64,000 nt of DNA from Neostapfia colusana (GCA_030760725.1 JASWHV010000009.1:97452780-97516779); one strand, 5' to 3'. Shown: positions 34,928-47,345, numbered from the stretch's first letter. Numbers and translations: made by a program. The notes: a model not told the origin generated them from the letters alone.

Positions 34928-37900
34928 TGAGAGGGCCTGACCCCGATCACGGGGCCGTGCCGCTCACCCGGGAATCGCATTGGGTGGTGTCGTGTTATGC
35001 GGCACCCAACAGCACACATATAAGGAACACTGTATTACATAAATCAAAGCGGAAGCTTACAAATGTTCTTTGTAAATAATTTTATATAAATTAGCTACAG
35101 TGGAAGACTACAAACAACTCACGTCGAATAACTAATGGGCACTCAAGAAGAGGTCCAGCCCGCGGACTCCTCTCGCTAGCATCACGAAGACATTGCAGCG
35201 GCTAGGTTCTCCATGTGTTACCGACTCGGAAGTTCCCGAGTCTCACCGGACAACCTTCTTTATAGCATCGTATTAACCTGCAAAACCACTCATATAGCAA
35301 GAGTGAGCACAAAGACTCAGCAAGACTTAACCGTCTCACCTAAGCATGCAACTCTACATGGAAGTAACCTACGACTTAAACATGTAAGTTGCAAAAAGAC
35401 TCGCCTATGAGTTCATCCTTAACTTTCAGATTTTAGCCGTAATAGTAGTGACCTTGCGCCCAGCAACATTGGAACTCCACAATCAAACAAGAAATGCTTC
35501 ATTCCAATGTTACTTTTCCCAAGGTGGAAAATAACTTTAGTTTGCTCTATCTCTACTTCAAACAGGGTTTTCATGCAATTTACCATAATCATAGCAGCAA
35601 TTAAAACTTTTGCAAACTGTTTCCACATAGCTTGATTACTACGTCACAACACAGTGAGCAAGCGGTAATCAATAACCGCGATGGACGTTGATTCGAATCA
35701 AACACTACCCGGATAACTCGACACATACGCCCGTCTCTGAAGACCCAAATATGGCGTCCTTCATTACGTCGTATGTGGCAACCTTTCGCAGAACACTCCA
35801 CTGTAGAACCGGTCGAGCCGTCTCGGGCTCATAGGTCTAACGAGATGATGTGTTATGCCTCTACAATCTAGTGAACCTGGCACATCGGTTTCTTGGTTCC
35901 CATATAGCAGTAAGCATCCGGTACACAACTCAATACTTGCTCATGGGTGCCGCACACGCATCGGTCCTTAACCGACACAGGCAGAGCTACTCGACCAAGA
36001 CCTCGTCTTGTCGATGCCTAACCATCCTGCCCGGTCTCATCTTTAGAAATATAAACTTTAGTTTGCCTCTTTTCCAACTACACCCATGTAATCCCGACTA
36101 TAACTCGCGAGTAGATTCCGTCTACTCGACTTCTACCGGATGTTCTAAGCTATTTAGCACGGCATTATTCTACAGCGGTGACCTTTTTCTACCCTTAACT
36201 CCAGGGTTCATTTGGTCATGCATTTGGAGTGTAAAACATCCTTGACCTAATGCACATACAAACTCTAAACCATAATTGTGAACAAAGTAAAAACTTTATA
36301 AATAACTTAAATGCAAATCGGAGCTTTCCTTGGTTTTGCAGGTGACTGAAGTCAGATAATTGTGAAGTTAGTTGCTGATGTCTTGAAGCTTAATCACTGC
36401 CCTTCTTGCTCCTTGATTCAAGCTTCCCTTCTCCTTCACCTTTCCACGTTTAATCACTACACGTTATGAATATGCATACATGTTTAATTGTAAAACTTTT
36501 GTTAACAAGTTCTAAAGACAAGTTTAAAACTGGAACTCTTTTTAAGAATTTAAAATGACACTGGTGGTACTGGTTTTGGTTTGGGTTTAAGTATTATGAT
36601 CATGTGATAAGTATTTTTCATCACTTGTGTGTGTTGATCATCTGTAGGGTTAAATAGGACAGTACTGATCCAGGTCTCCAATGGAGATGAAATTTTTCAT
36701 GTGAGTTCCTCGTCACAAGAAAGTCATCTGGACCAAAATTCAGAATTTTTCAATGAGTAGATCACTCAGAACAATTCCCTAAGCATTTAAGCAAAAAGGA
36801 ATTAATTCTGAATAAATTTGCACTTCCATGCAAATTCAAGTGAACTACAATTTCAAACATAGCTCAGAGAGTATGCCTGACTTTTCCTAAGATTTTTGGA
36901 GCTAAGAATTTCCTAGAACTGAATTTTCAAGTTTTGGAAATTCTCTGAAATTGTTTTCTGTATTCATTTGAACTCAGAAACTTGATTTCAGAGTTGTCCT
37001 AACTGAATCAACTCCAAATGAGCTGAAACTTTTACAGGAGTGTCCTAACACCCTAAAGAATATTCTGGCAAAATTTGATTTTCCAGAATTTTCCAGAATT
37101 TTCTATTGATTTTCATACAAATTACGTTGCATATATGGATAGAGTTTGTCATCCTGAATCCAACACAATTTGAATCACTAATTTTGGAGTTTACTAGCAA
37201 AAGTTATGAGGTTCTAAAGTTGGAACAGAATTTGGAAATTCAAATAAACCGGAAATTGTTCAAATCCTGCGGGTGGGTCCTGGGGACCACGTTTCATGCG
37301 CTGAGACAAACCACACGGGGCCACAGTTTCATTTCCCACGCTGTCGCAAAGGATCTGAATCCGCAGACAATCCCAACCGGCCTTCCCCTCACTGACAGCG
37401 GGTCCAACGCCATCTTCTTCAACCTCAAGACGCACACGCGACCCCGCCGCCAGAGCTCGCCGGAGGACATCGGAACCTGGCTTCCTGGCCGCCTCTCGGC
37501 CTGCTACTCGCCGCCCGGGGGTTTTCGGGGACGAGAAACTCATCTAGGGGGTCGGCACACGCTCTAGAAGCCCGGAACCAGGTCGGCGGCGTGCAACGGC
37601 CTCGGTGAAACTTCGGCGCCGATGACCGATCGCTTCAGCCCACAAAAACCCCGAGTGATCGGCTCTACAGCATCAGTGACGCCTAAGGAAGCTCGACATT
37701 GCCACAAGGTAGCTCAGGAACGACGGTTACTTGGGTTTCACCGAGCACCCGATCATTCCCGCCATGGCCGCTGATGAAAGAACTTGAAATTAGCTGCAAC
37801 TACTCACTTAGAGGGTTGCGAAGGAAAAAGGTCCCCTCTCCACTCTAGCTCCTGTGTGTGTAAAATGAGCAGCTCTAACCGAAAATTGAGTATCAATTTC

Positions 37901-39000
37901 AATAATTCTTACCCGCGGTTATGTTTTTCCGGCCGAAAGAAGAACTCGAAATTCTCGAGCTATGGTGCACGGATTGAGCTGAAATTTGGAGAGGAGCAGC
38001 GCAGCGAGTTGGCGCGCCTTGGGGTGCACTCGTTTGGCCGTGAAACTGCCCGCTGTGGGCCGTCCACGAGAGCCCGACGTCGGTTTCCGCCGCTTGCACC
38101 TCGGCCTCGGCGTTGGTCTTCAAAATATGGCCAACAGCAGCCCCGAACGTCAGAGCTGAGCTGGGGAAACTCTTGTACACACGCTGGCACTCACTTTTGG
38201 TGTTGATAGCTTGAGCAGCCGGGGAGCGACGCTGGCTTATGATCGAGGAGAACAGCAGCGGCGCCGGCGGCTCGTTATCTCGAGAGGGAACCGAACAGGG
38301 GCTCGGTGTGGCGGTTTTGTGACCAAACCGAGTGCTGCATGGACGGATGAGGGCGCGGTGAAACGCCGAGCAGGTCTCCAGCGCGAGATTGAAACAAGGA
38401 GGTGGCCTCCACGTGTGGTCTCGGTGGCGCCTGCAGCCACCTCGGTGCGTTCGTGTGCAAACCGAGCAAATCCAACAGAAACTTTGGTTGCAAGTTTCCT
38501 CCCCTCAATGACCATTGGGTCCCACTGTTTTGCTCTCCCAAATATCTCCAGTTTTTGGCCCAGTGCAAAGTTCACTCATGAGGGCCTAAATTTGAACCCC
38601 ATTTGGCAATTTGACCAAGTTTTACCTCAGTTTTAAATTTGAATTCAAATTTCAATGAAATTCGCAAGTGTCTTTGATATACCTATCAAAGCACCTCCAA
38701 ATTTGCTAAAAATTTTCATTCTCACTAATTCAAACCTGAAGAATTTGAATATGCCATTTGATCTTTGAGTTGGTTATTGCAAATACAAATTTTTTAAACA
38801 ACAGTTTGAATTTCCTTTTTGGAAATGGCCTTCTTCTCTTTGAAGTAAACCCTTTAGTTCAAACTGAATTTAAGGTACTCTTGCACATGCCAACACTTAT
38901 ATGATTAAACAAAAGTTTTTGCAAGTCCCATTTCTTGGATTTAAACTCAACTTTATTCACAGCTCAAGTTTTCCATTTACAAGTTTTTGGGACTTTTACA
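34928..39000 (-). repeat. Y 5' LTR
   Basis: 4073 bp, colinear with 15067-19131, same termini. Long stretches without genes; ORFs such as 35850-36245 (antisense) also occur in the other LTR but follow its general identity. Confidence 0.93.
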
Positions 39001-41372
39001 GAATCCCAGGTACTGAGGAAACTGACATGATTTCCACAATGTTACCGCACCGAATCAATCGAGGATAAGTTGTTAGATCTAAAAACAGTTTGAATGGGAC
39101 TCTTATTCGAAGTCCAATCAGATTAGAACTCTTCTCTTCCCGGTTATAAATAGAACCGAAAACCTCTGGCTAAAACCACAAACTTCTTTTCCACCTCCTG
39201 AGCCGACAACTTAGAGCCCTAGCCCCAGCTCGCCGAGTAAAACCCTTCGCCGGTGTTTGACCACCAGAGAGATTGCTGACGAGCCCAGAGACGATTGCCA
39301 TCGCCGGAGGAGCCCCGACGATCTGTTTGCTAGGAGGGAGATCCCGAAGAACGTAAGGTAAGTTTCCAATACCACCTTACGACGTCATCGTGTTTTATTT
39401 GCATCTATTCTTCGATTGCTTTCGAACAGAAGCTTTTTCGTTGACAGATCACGTGTTGATCGGTTTGATCTAAAGTCAATATCATCACCACGCCCACATT
39501 TGATCCGAACACCTCTGCTCATAGCAAAACCCATGCAATTCATGTAAGAACATGTATGAACCGATCTAATAAAAAACTGCACCATAGAATTAGCATGCAT
39601 ATGCATCATCACATCTTGATTAGAGTTTGTGCATGATAATGATTGCTGTGAATATTGTAGGTTTGTGATCGCGTATAGAAGGACAAGCTCAGGGAGCTAC
39701 CTACGACGGACTACTTCAGCAAGAGTTTGAGCAACTGGAACCGCAAGAACAAGGAAAGTGCTCCTTGACCATATTGATCCTATGTTTTGGGAAACTGTTT
39801 TGTTTGCGAAAAGGTATGTGTGCTGAGTCAAACATGATGGGAAACCCTTTCATAGGAGTTTACTAGTTTTGATTAAACCACCCTTGTCACCAGGGAAGTT
39901 TATGAGTCGGGTATGGTTTTCACTTTTTGCTTCGTTGAGTCCACGGGATTTTGGGAAGCGAGATAGATGTGTCTAGCTAACTGCACTCGTAATGATAATG
40001 AGAAACTGATGATGTTAATGAACATGGATCGGAGGGAGATCTAGGCAAGCCTGAGTTTGTGAATGAGGTAGAATGAGATGGTGGTTTTACTTGCCGTAGA
40101 TCTAAGGACCAGTTCACGCGAGCCATGCCAGGATAATAGTGCCACCACAAGTCCAAGTATGGGTGTGGTTTAGCTGAGTAATTAGGTAAGTTACTAGATT
40201 GTTATGGACCGTGGAAGGCTCAGGGAATGGGAGTCGAGTGAGGACTGCCCTGGGAATTGCATGGCACAAGAGGGGGCCCGTGGGTGGGAGAATTGGAGAT
40301 TCTAGCCTGCCGGTGAAACCTTAGTGAGTCCATACATCTGGTAACCCCTTTGTAAAGGCTATTTTGTGATCTCTTGACCATACACCGACGGTTGTGTACT
40401 GGTATAATGGAGGTACTGCAGTCGCCGATGGGTGACGAAATCACAAACTTGTGGGTAAAGTGGTACAAACTCTGCAGAGTCTTAAAACTATCATGATATC
40501 TGAGCTTACGGTCACGAGCGCCTGGACAACCCACATGATTAGATGGGATGGTTTTGGTTATGGATGCTTATGGTATGGTTATGGTTTTTGGTTATGGTTT
40601 GGTTTTGGTTTTCGGAACTGTTGAGTCCGGGTGATAAGATTTGGTTGCATGACTGTTGAGTCATGGCAACGAGATTGGTCTCGGTGTAAGACGAAATTGA
40701 ATGGTAGCGAATACAAGATGGTATTCGTGAGATGGTAGCGAATACGAGAAGGTATTCTTGAGCAAATATAAAGTTGATTAATGTCTGATTGAGACATGTA
40801 TAGTGATGAAACATAATGGAGGTATGTTGGTATTTCAATACATGTTGGGAATACATTCACTTAAAGCTAAGTTACTGTTTTATCATGGTTTTGAGAAATA
40901 ACATTGCTTTCTGCAATGAGACTTTTATTATCTTCCTTGCTGTGAGCTACATATCATATTTTCCCGCACTTGCTGAGTACATCATTGTACTCAAACTTGC
41001 ATTATTACTTCATCATCAGCAACAGGAGAAGAATACTATGAAGACCAAGTGGAGCATTAGGCATGTGATCTGTCATCAACCTTGCCTGTGGGGATAAAGT
41101 AGAGATGGAGCCACTGCTGCTGCTTAGATTGCTTCCTCACTAGAATAAAGAGTTCCGCTGCTAGATTTAGACTTCCGCTGCTTAAATAAGACTTCCACTG
41201 TTAACATGAGTCCAAGACTCATGAGACATTGTAATAAACCCTATTCATTCGTGGTAATATATATTCTGAAATTCAGTTTGTGGATGATATGTGTATGTGT
41301 GATGAACATCCTCGGCACATATATGCATCAGTTCTCGGTTTTGTGGTTTACTACGAAATTGAGGGCGTCACA
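39001..41372 (+). repeat. LTR X2, main part
   Basis: It begins with the right gaatc copy of Y. From 39668 on it matches X1 and ends ...GAGGGCGTCACA at 41372. Upstream of the match lie a TATA box (39145), a CT-rich leader and a strong splice-donor-like AAGGTAAGT at 39355-39363. A degenerate TTATGG run is at 40550-40605. Together with 14658-15066 the unit is about 2.78 kb. X1 and X2 are direct neighbours with no PBS, purine tract or ORF between them. Confidence 0.8.
39145..39152 (+). promoter_or_regulatory. TATA box of X2
   Basis: TATAAATA within ggttataaatagaacc, followed ~30-60 bp later by a CT-rich leader-like stretch. Confidence 0.6.
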
Positions 41373-41715
41373 GCTACATTGGGGATAAATTTCACCCAAA
41401 TGTGGGGAAAATTCCCCTTTTGGGGAATTAGGGAATTTGGAAATTTTCGGGGAAATTTGGGAATGGCTCATTTCAGCTACCTTATTTCCATTTCTCAACA
41501 TTTCTATGTCCCTTTTTCCATTTCTATATTCCCCTCTCCATTTCTATGTCCCATTCTCCATTTCTATATTCCCTTCTCCATTTCTATGGTTCTTTCTCCA
41601 TTTCTATGGTTCTTTCTCCATTTCTAGGTTTCTTTCTCCATTTCTACTTCTTTTCAAATGCCTCTCTACATGAAAAATGTATGCAATGCATGGTAATGAA
41701 TTTGAGGGTGTTACA
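41373..41715 (-). repeat. W-left 3' LTR, first ~343 bp
   Basis: The minus strand starts TGTAACACCCTC at 41715, directly after the purine tract, and breaks off at the end of X2. X2 ends with a normal LTR terminus here, so X seems to have inserted in this LTR; gctac (41373-41377) would then be the right target duplication, the left lying outside the window. It contains the 20-bp tandem array. Confidence 0.75.
41498..41657. repeat. 20-bp tandem repeat, eight units
   Basis: Units start every 20 bp from 41498 and read ccatttctatattcccctct with variation in the second half. It lies 58 bp from the W LTR start, in U3. ORFs across it (FPSPFL-type repeats) are a by-product. Confidence 0.9.
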
Positions 41716-41731
41716 AACCTACCCCCCTTAA
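41716..41731 (-). other. W-left polypurine tract
   Basis: The minus strand reads TTAAGGGGGGTAGGTT, followed directly by TGTAACACC. Confidence 0.85.
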
Positions 41732-41749
41732 ACTGAATCTTGCCCTCGA

Positions 41750-44700
41750 GATTCGATAGAGTGGAGAATAGATGAGGGAATTCTGACTTGAGATCTTCCT
41801 CACGCTCCCATGTAGTTTCGGCTTCCGTGTGATGGCTCCATTGTACTTTTCACCAACGGATCACTTTGTTCCTCGTGACTCTTTCCTTTACGTCCAAAAT
41901 TTTGACGGGGTGTTCCACGTAGGTCAGATCCTCTTGAAGTTTGAGCTCATCCATCGGTACTTGTTCTTCCGGTACTCTTAAGCACTTCTTGAGTTGGGAT
42001 ACGTGAAACACGTCATGCACGTCGGAGAGGTGTGTTGGCAGATCTAGTTGATAGGCTACTTCTCCTCATTTACCCAAAATCTTAAATGGACCAATGTAGC
42101 GAGGTGCTAATTTGCCTTTGACATTGAACCGTCGTTGGCCTCGGATAGGCGATACTTTAAGATACATGAAGTATCCTATTTTGAAGGTTAATTTTCTTCG
42201 CCTATTGTCCGCATAACCTTTTTGTCGTGACTGAGCAGCATTCAAATTTTCTTGTATCATTTGGACTTGCTTTTCAGCGTCTTGCAGCACTTCGGGTCCA
42301 AACACTTGGCTTTCTCCGGTCTCATTCCAGAACAGCGGTGTTCTACACCATCTACCATACAATGCTTCGAAAGGTGACATATTCAGGCTGGCTTGGTAGC
42401 TGTTGTTGTATGAGAATTCATCATACGAAAAGCTCCTATCCCAACTACGCCCATGTTTCAAGGCGCAAACTCTCAACATGTCTTCCAAAATATGATTTGT
42501 CCTCTCAGTTTGCCCGTCGATTTGCGGGTGATAAGCGGAGCTGAAATTCAATCGTGTACCCATGGCTTCGTGCAGCTTCTTCCAGAACCTACAGGTAAAT
42601 TGAGAACCTCGATCTGAAACTATCCTCTTCGGAACTCCATGACGACACACAATTTGCTCCATATACAGCTCGGCTAGTTGTGCGACGGTGTATTTGGTTC
42701 TAACAGGAAGGAAATGAGCTGTTTTCATCAATCGGTCCACGATAACCCAAATAGAGTCGTAACCCGACTGGGTACATGGCAATCCAACAATGAAATCCAT
42801 GCTGATGTCTTCCCACTTCCACTCTGGTACTTTTAATGGCTGCAACAATCCAGCGGGTTTCTGATGTTCGGCCTTCACTCGTTGGCACGTGTCGCATAAG
42901 GCAACTTATTGAGCTATGTCCCTTTTCATACCATCCCACCAATAGCAAGTTTTCAGGTCCTTGTACATCTTTATACAGCAGGGGTGTATGGAATAAGCCT
43001 AGTCATGTGCCTTCTTTAGTATTGTGTCGCGGATGTGCATCACTTTAGGCACACAAATCCTTTTCCCTAACCAAAGTGTGCCTTTCTCGTCTTCCTTGAA
43101 ATCCTTTTCTATGCCTTGTCGGACTCTTTCCTTGATTTCCTTTATTTCTTCGTCCGTTGCTTGGCCATCTCGTATCTCTTGTTCCAGCGTTGAGTTCAGT
43201 TCGATCACCTCCATCTCGTTCAAGAATCTGAGATGTAACCGTTTGAACTCCTTACGGAGGTCGGGTGGCAGCTCCCGAACCGTGAGTTGATGACATGCTC
43301 CTTTTTGGCTCAACGCATCAGCTACTACATTGACCTTTCTGGGGTGATAGTTGATTCCAACATCATAATCCTTGATGAGTTCCAACCATCGACATTGTCT
43401 CAAATTCAGATCCGTTTGCGTGAATATATACTTGAGCCATTTGTAATCCGTATAGATCTCAAATCGGTGGGCAAGGATATAGTGCCTCCAAATCTTTAAG
43501 GCATGTACCACGGCTGCAAGTTCCAAGTCGTGTGTGGAATTCAGCTCATGTTTCTTTAGTTGTCTCGATGCATAGGCTACCAATTGTCCTCCATGTATAA
43601 GCAAACATCCAAGTCCTTGTCTTGATGCATCACAATATATATCAAAACTCTTGCTCACGTCCGGCAATACCAAAACCGGCGCTGTGGTTAATCTCTTCTT
43701 TAGCTCCTCAAACCTTTCTTCACACGCTGGTGCCCACTGAAATGCTTTCCCCTTCATTAGCAATTCAGTCATAGGCTTCGCTATTTTGGAGAAATCCTTG
43801 ATGAACCGGCGGTAGTATCCAGCCATTCCAAGGAAACTCCGAATATCTCACATTCAGCGGTTGGTTCCACTTCAGTACATCTCCCACTTTTCTGGAATCA
43901 ACTGATACTACTCCCTCGGAGATGATGTGGCCTAGGAACGATATCTCCTTTAGCCAAAATTGACACTTGCTGAACTTAGCATACAATTGATGCTCTCGCA
44001 GTTTCTGCAATGTTAGCCTCAAGTGTTCTTCGTGTTCTTCCTTGCTCTTTGAATACACCGTGATATCGTCGACGAAAACCACGATGAACTTGTCCAAGTA
44101 CTCCATGAAGACCTTATTCATGAGGTACATAAAATATGCGGGCGCATTCATTACCCCAAAAGACATAATATACTCATACGAACCATACCGTGTTCAAAAT
44201 GCAGTCTTGGGTATGTCGGAGGGCTTAATCTTAAGTTGGAAGTATCCCAACCGAAGATCAATCTTGGAGAAAATTCGGGCACCTTTCATTTGGTCGAATA
44301 GATCCTCTATGCGGGGCAGCGGGTATTTATTCTTGATCGTCACCTCATTGAGAGACCTATAATCCACACACATCCTTTGGGTCCCATCCTTCTTGTCTAC
44401 GAAGAGCACGGGGGCTCCCCATGGTGACGATCTTGCACATATAAAACCCTTTTCTAGCTGCTCCTGTATTTGCTTCTTGAGCTCCACTAGTTCATTAGCG
44501 GGCATCCCATACGGCCTCTTCGCTATAGGTGCGGTTCCGGGTACTAAATCAATAGCAAATTCAATGTCCCGTTCAGGTGGCATACCTGGAAGTTCTAACA
44601 GGAACATATCTGAATATTCTTGAACCACCGGAATGCTTTCCAATGTCGCTTCTTCTATGTGGTTCAGCACTGCCTTCTCGGTTGCCGGTTGGGCTGCCTC

Positions 44701-44870
44701 GAACTCAATACGAGTACCGTGCTCACCTGTCAACTGCGCGATCCTCTCAGAACATTGAATCACTCTTTTGTGCATGCTTAGCCAATCCATTCCAAGTATT
44801 ATGTCAATCCCTTGGGAATCCAAGACAATAAGGTTGGCAAGAAAGTCTACCCCCCTTATTTTAATGCCTA
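41750..44870 (-). pseudogene. pol: W-left pol: RT, RNase H, integrase, chromodomain-like tail; broken
   Basis: From the right: end of protease (GIDIILGMDWLS, ~44800), RT block 1 (44823-44194), a TGA at 44194-44196, RT block 2 in the same frame with FVDDITVYS (~44075), a one-base loss near 43840, RNase H (YCDASRQGLG, HDLELAAVVHALK, YTDYKWL), integrase (MDFIVGLP, IVSDRGSQF, ERTNH) and a chromodomain-like end (VQWSHHTEAETTWE-type, ~41830) preceded by a TGA. A stop near 42900 and a Cys/His finger region link RNase H to integrase. The TGA after ...KTAF is shared with W-right at 63165-63167. Confidence 0.9.
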
Positions 44871-45128
44871 CTCTTTGAACACTATATGCATCAAGGTGTG
44901 TGAACTAAGCAATCTCTTTCATTAATATCGGCCTGTATGAGGATCTGAACAAGTGCCAAAATATCTGTTGCTATACTATTTCTTAATGTGGACATTCGCC
45001 GAAGTGCCCCACAACTCACATCAGCACACAAACCAAGCAATCATCACAAAAATTTCAGCACACCACTCTTACTCAAGCTACTACGATCTAACGTTCCTAT
45101 TACAGCTTTATTCAATGGATGCCTAAAC
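44871..45128 (-). other. W-left region where gag is deleted
   Basis: Between the ORF0 stop and the protease remnant there are only ~260 bp without ORF. The corresponding W-right stretch (62200-62490) has the same junction with small differences, so gag was lost before the two copies separated. Confidence 0.7.
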
Positions 45129-46102
45129 TTAATCATGGGAACCGGTGTTGTTCTCGCCGTGTGACGGGGGTGGTCCATACATGGGCGCACGCCATGGTGA
45201 GTCGGCAGTCCATGTAGAGATAGATGACGCTGGTGCTCCATTTGCTCCCATGTTGGCACGAGTCTCCTCTTGTTTCTCAAGCAAATACAGCTTCTTGCGG
45301 AGGTAACGGATCTCTTCTTGTGCACTTGCATAGCAGTTTCCTAACTCCACGAGCAACCTCTGAGACTTGTCAGAAGCTTGTGGGTTGGAAAGAGCTCCTC
45401 CATGGGGTCCAATGATCTCCCTTGTACTACTCTTCCGATACGGGTGCAGCTCAAAGGTAGTGTTCTCAAGCTGCTCACGGAAGGTGTAGCACAGTCCGGT
45501 GAGTGCATCCCATGAAGCATCATCGATATCTTCTGCCCTTGTAGCTCTCCATGTGGGTGCGAAGTGCTGAGTGACAACCCAACCGTTAGATAGGATGGTT
45601 ACTTCAGCCTTCCACTCTTCATGTTCGAGACGAGGGACATTCTGGAGAAAATACTCCTGGTATAAGCTGCAGCAATCCAGAAATTCATTGAGCTCGTTGG
45701 ATATGTGTCCTCCTCCATTCCGTCGGACCGGAATTCTTGAACTGAACGGTTGACCCATTCATCACCTTCATTCTCGGTCTCAGCAGGGGGTGGATCCTCT
45801 TCGGATTCATCTCCTTCGGACATAGCTTCATCAGGCTCCACGGGGTGTAAGCCTACGTGAAACTCCTCCTGAGGTGCGTACCATTGCTGTTCTTGTGGAT
45901 CATCTTCCATGTCGTCTTCGAATGGTTCCACCTCCTCCAGATCCTCTTCCTAATGCATAGAGCTATTGACTTCATCTTCATCATGAGGTTCCATCTTCAC
46001 CTCCTCCCAATATGGTCCATCGGACACCTCAATGGGGTTAAGTGCACTCCCAAGTGGTGGTGGACGAGTCCTTATGCGTGCTGTGCTCCTAGTCACTAGC
46101 AT
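45129..46102 (-). pseudogene. W-left ORF0, acidic N-terminal domain, broken
   Basis: Start ATG at 46100-46102. The N-terminal third is strikingly acidic (many E/D, e.g. KMEPHDEDEV), then a helical part with W-D-A-L-T, a coiled-coil-like stretch (RYLRKKLYLLEKQEE) and TWTADSP near the end. These last motifs match V ORF0, so this is the ORF0 of the W family. A TAG near 45952 and a one-base loss near 45712 break it; the 3' 209 codons (45758-45129) are open. It has no H3-like start. Function unknown. Confidence 0.8.
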
Positions 46103-46371
46103 CTATAAATATGGCATGAGAAACTTCAGAGAAGAAGAAAATAACTCCAAAACTTCAGAATCTATGAAGCAAGGAAACAAAAGTGTTGCTGTCCAAAAGA
46201 AGAGAAAAAGAGGGGCTGAAAATAACACTTTGCAGTGGTTGAACTGACAATTAAAGTGCAGCAGCAAGAAATTTTCAAAAATAACAGTTTAGAGGGATGT
46301 TCATATGTGTTTTAGAGTGTCCATTCTACCTATACTTGCGTCCTATGGTCAACGTGGCTCTGGTACGAATT
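46103..46371 (-). other. W-left leader with decayed PBS
   Basis: Next to the LTR end the minus strand reads ttcgtaccagagccacg, a decayed form of TGGTATCAGAGCC. W-right has ttgtaccagagccacgg at 60967-60983. Confidence 0.7.
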
Positions 46372-46712
46372 TGTGACACCCGGTTCCGAAAATAGAACCA
46401 AATGAATGCATATGTGTGCCCAGGATGTTCATCACACATACACATGTACTCCACAAACTGAATTCAGAATATAACCACGTACAATAATGTTTAAGTACTT
46501 TATTACATTAACTCAATGTCTTACTCATGAATATCTAACTTATTCTTGCAGCGGAAGACTCTAAACGACAGCGGAAAGTGACTAAAACAGCAGGCTCCAA
46601 CTTCAACTCCACAAGCATGTTGACGGTAGTGCGCACGCCTAGTACTCCACATGTTCCTCGAAGTATTCTTCTCCTATAGCTCATGTATATGTGGGAATGC
46701 AAGGCTGAGTAC
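46372..46712 (-). repeat. W-left 5' LTR, 3' end before copia S
   Basis: The minus strand ends GGGTGTCACA at 46372. It matches W-right 60625-60963 in inverted orientation and is split from the rest of the LTR (57911-59257) by S. Confidence 0.88.
46708..46712. other. Target-site duplication of S, left copy (agtac)
   Basis: agtac before TGTAAGTG; repeated at 57911-57915. The W-right arm has the target once (gtact, 60625-60629, opposite orientation). Confidence 0.95.
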
Positions 46713-47002
46713 TGTAAGTGCATCTAGGATATCCCTTGTGGGTTTTGGCTAATTGATGACGAACATATGAGATCCTAATGAAACTATTAAGATGATTGCA
46801 GGATAAACAAAGTGAACTGGCTCGGCACACACACAAAAAGGTGAAAAATAGAGTGGTGCCCGAAAAGGAAGAAGTTAGTGAAATTTAGAGAAGCAAAGTA
46901 GATATAAATGTATAGGTGGTGTGTGAGAGAGACACATCCCAAGAGCTCATGACTTTGCGTAGGGGTAAGGGGTTTAAAAATCAACTAAAATCCACTGAAA
47001 AC

Positions 47003-47345
47003 TAGACTAGTCCGTTCATGGACCGGACTAGTCCGTTTAACTTTCTGAAAGACGCAAACATAGTGCACCGGACTAGTCCGCCTTGTGAACCGGACTAGTC
47101 CGGTCAGCTCACTGGAACGCAATCGGACAAGTCCGGTTTTAGACCGGACTAGTCCGGTCATGTCTCTGTTGTCCTCCTTAGAGGACTACGGACTAGTCCA
47201 TCCAGCAACAGGACTAGTCCGCTAAATTTTCTGAAAACCCATCTCACATAGTACCGGACAAGTCCGGTTTGTGGACCGGACTAGTCCGGTTAACCCACTG
47301 GAAGTAGGCCGGACAAGTCCGATCATATACCGGACTAGTCCGGTA
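47003..47345. repeat. Array of twelve CCGGACTAGTCCGG-type palindromes in U3 of S
   Basis: Palindrome centres fall at 47008.5, 47029.5, 47074.5, 47096.5, 47129.5, 47150.5, 47194.5, 47215.5, 47260.5, 47282.5, 47315.5 and 47336.5. Spacings are 21, 45, 22, 33, 21, 44, 21, 45, 22, 33, 21, all near multiples of 11. Sites 7-12 repeat sites 1-6 exactly 186 bp on, but the spacers have diverged while the palindromes have not. Three sites carry ACAAGT in place of ACTAGT. The last site is ~43 bp upstream of the TATA box. Confidence 0.9.

Larger units (their letters stand above)
15067..39000 (-). mobile_element. Y: Ty3-gypsy LTR retrotransposon inserted in X2, hosting V2
   Basis: The element lies on the minus strand with two ~4.07-kb LTRs, a PBS at 34910-34924, gag, protease, RT, RNase H, integrase and a chromodomain-like tail, and a purine tract at 19132-19150. 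Without the V2 insertion it would be about 14.4 kb. Long LTRs and the chromodomain place it with the Tekay-like chromoviruses. I found no ORF0 between PBS and gag, only a ~1.7-kb leader. Many stops, frameshifts and two catalytic changes make it inactive. Confidence 0.93.

Noticed and set aside
39040..39400. Start of a host gene (TATA, CT-rich leader, splice donor)
   Set aside because: The same unit continues into sequence repeated in X1 and ends with an LTR terminus; no ORF with gene-like features follows.
47003..47345. CRISPR-like array (short palindromic repeats with spacers)
   Set aside because: Spacers are 7-31 bp and recur in a duplicated block, no cas genes are present, and the array is part of a plant retrotransposon LTR.
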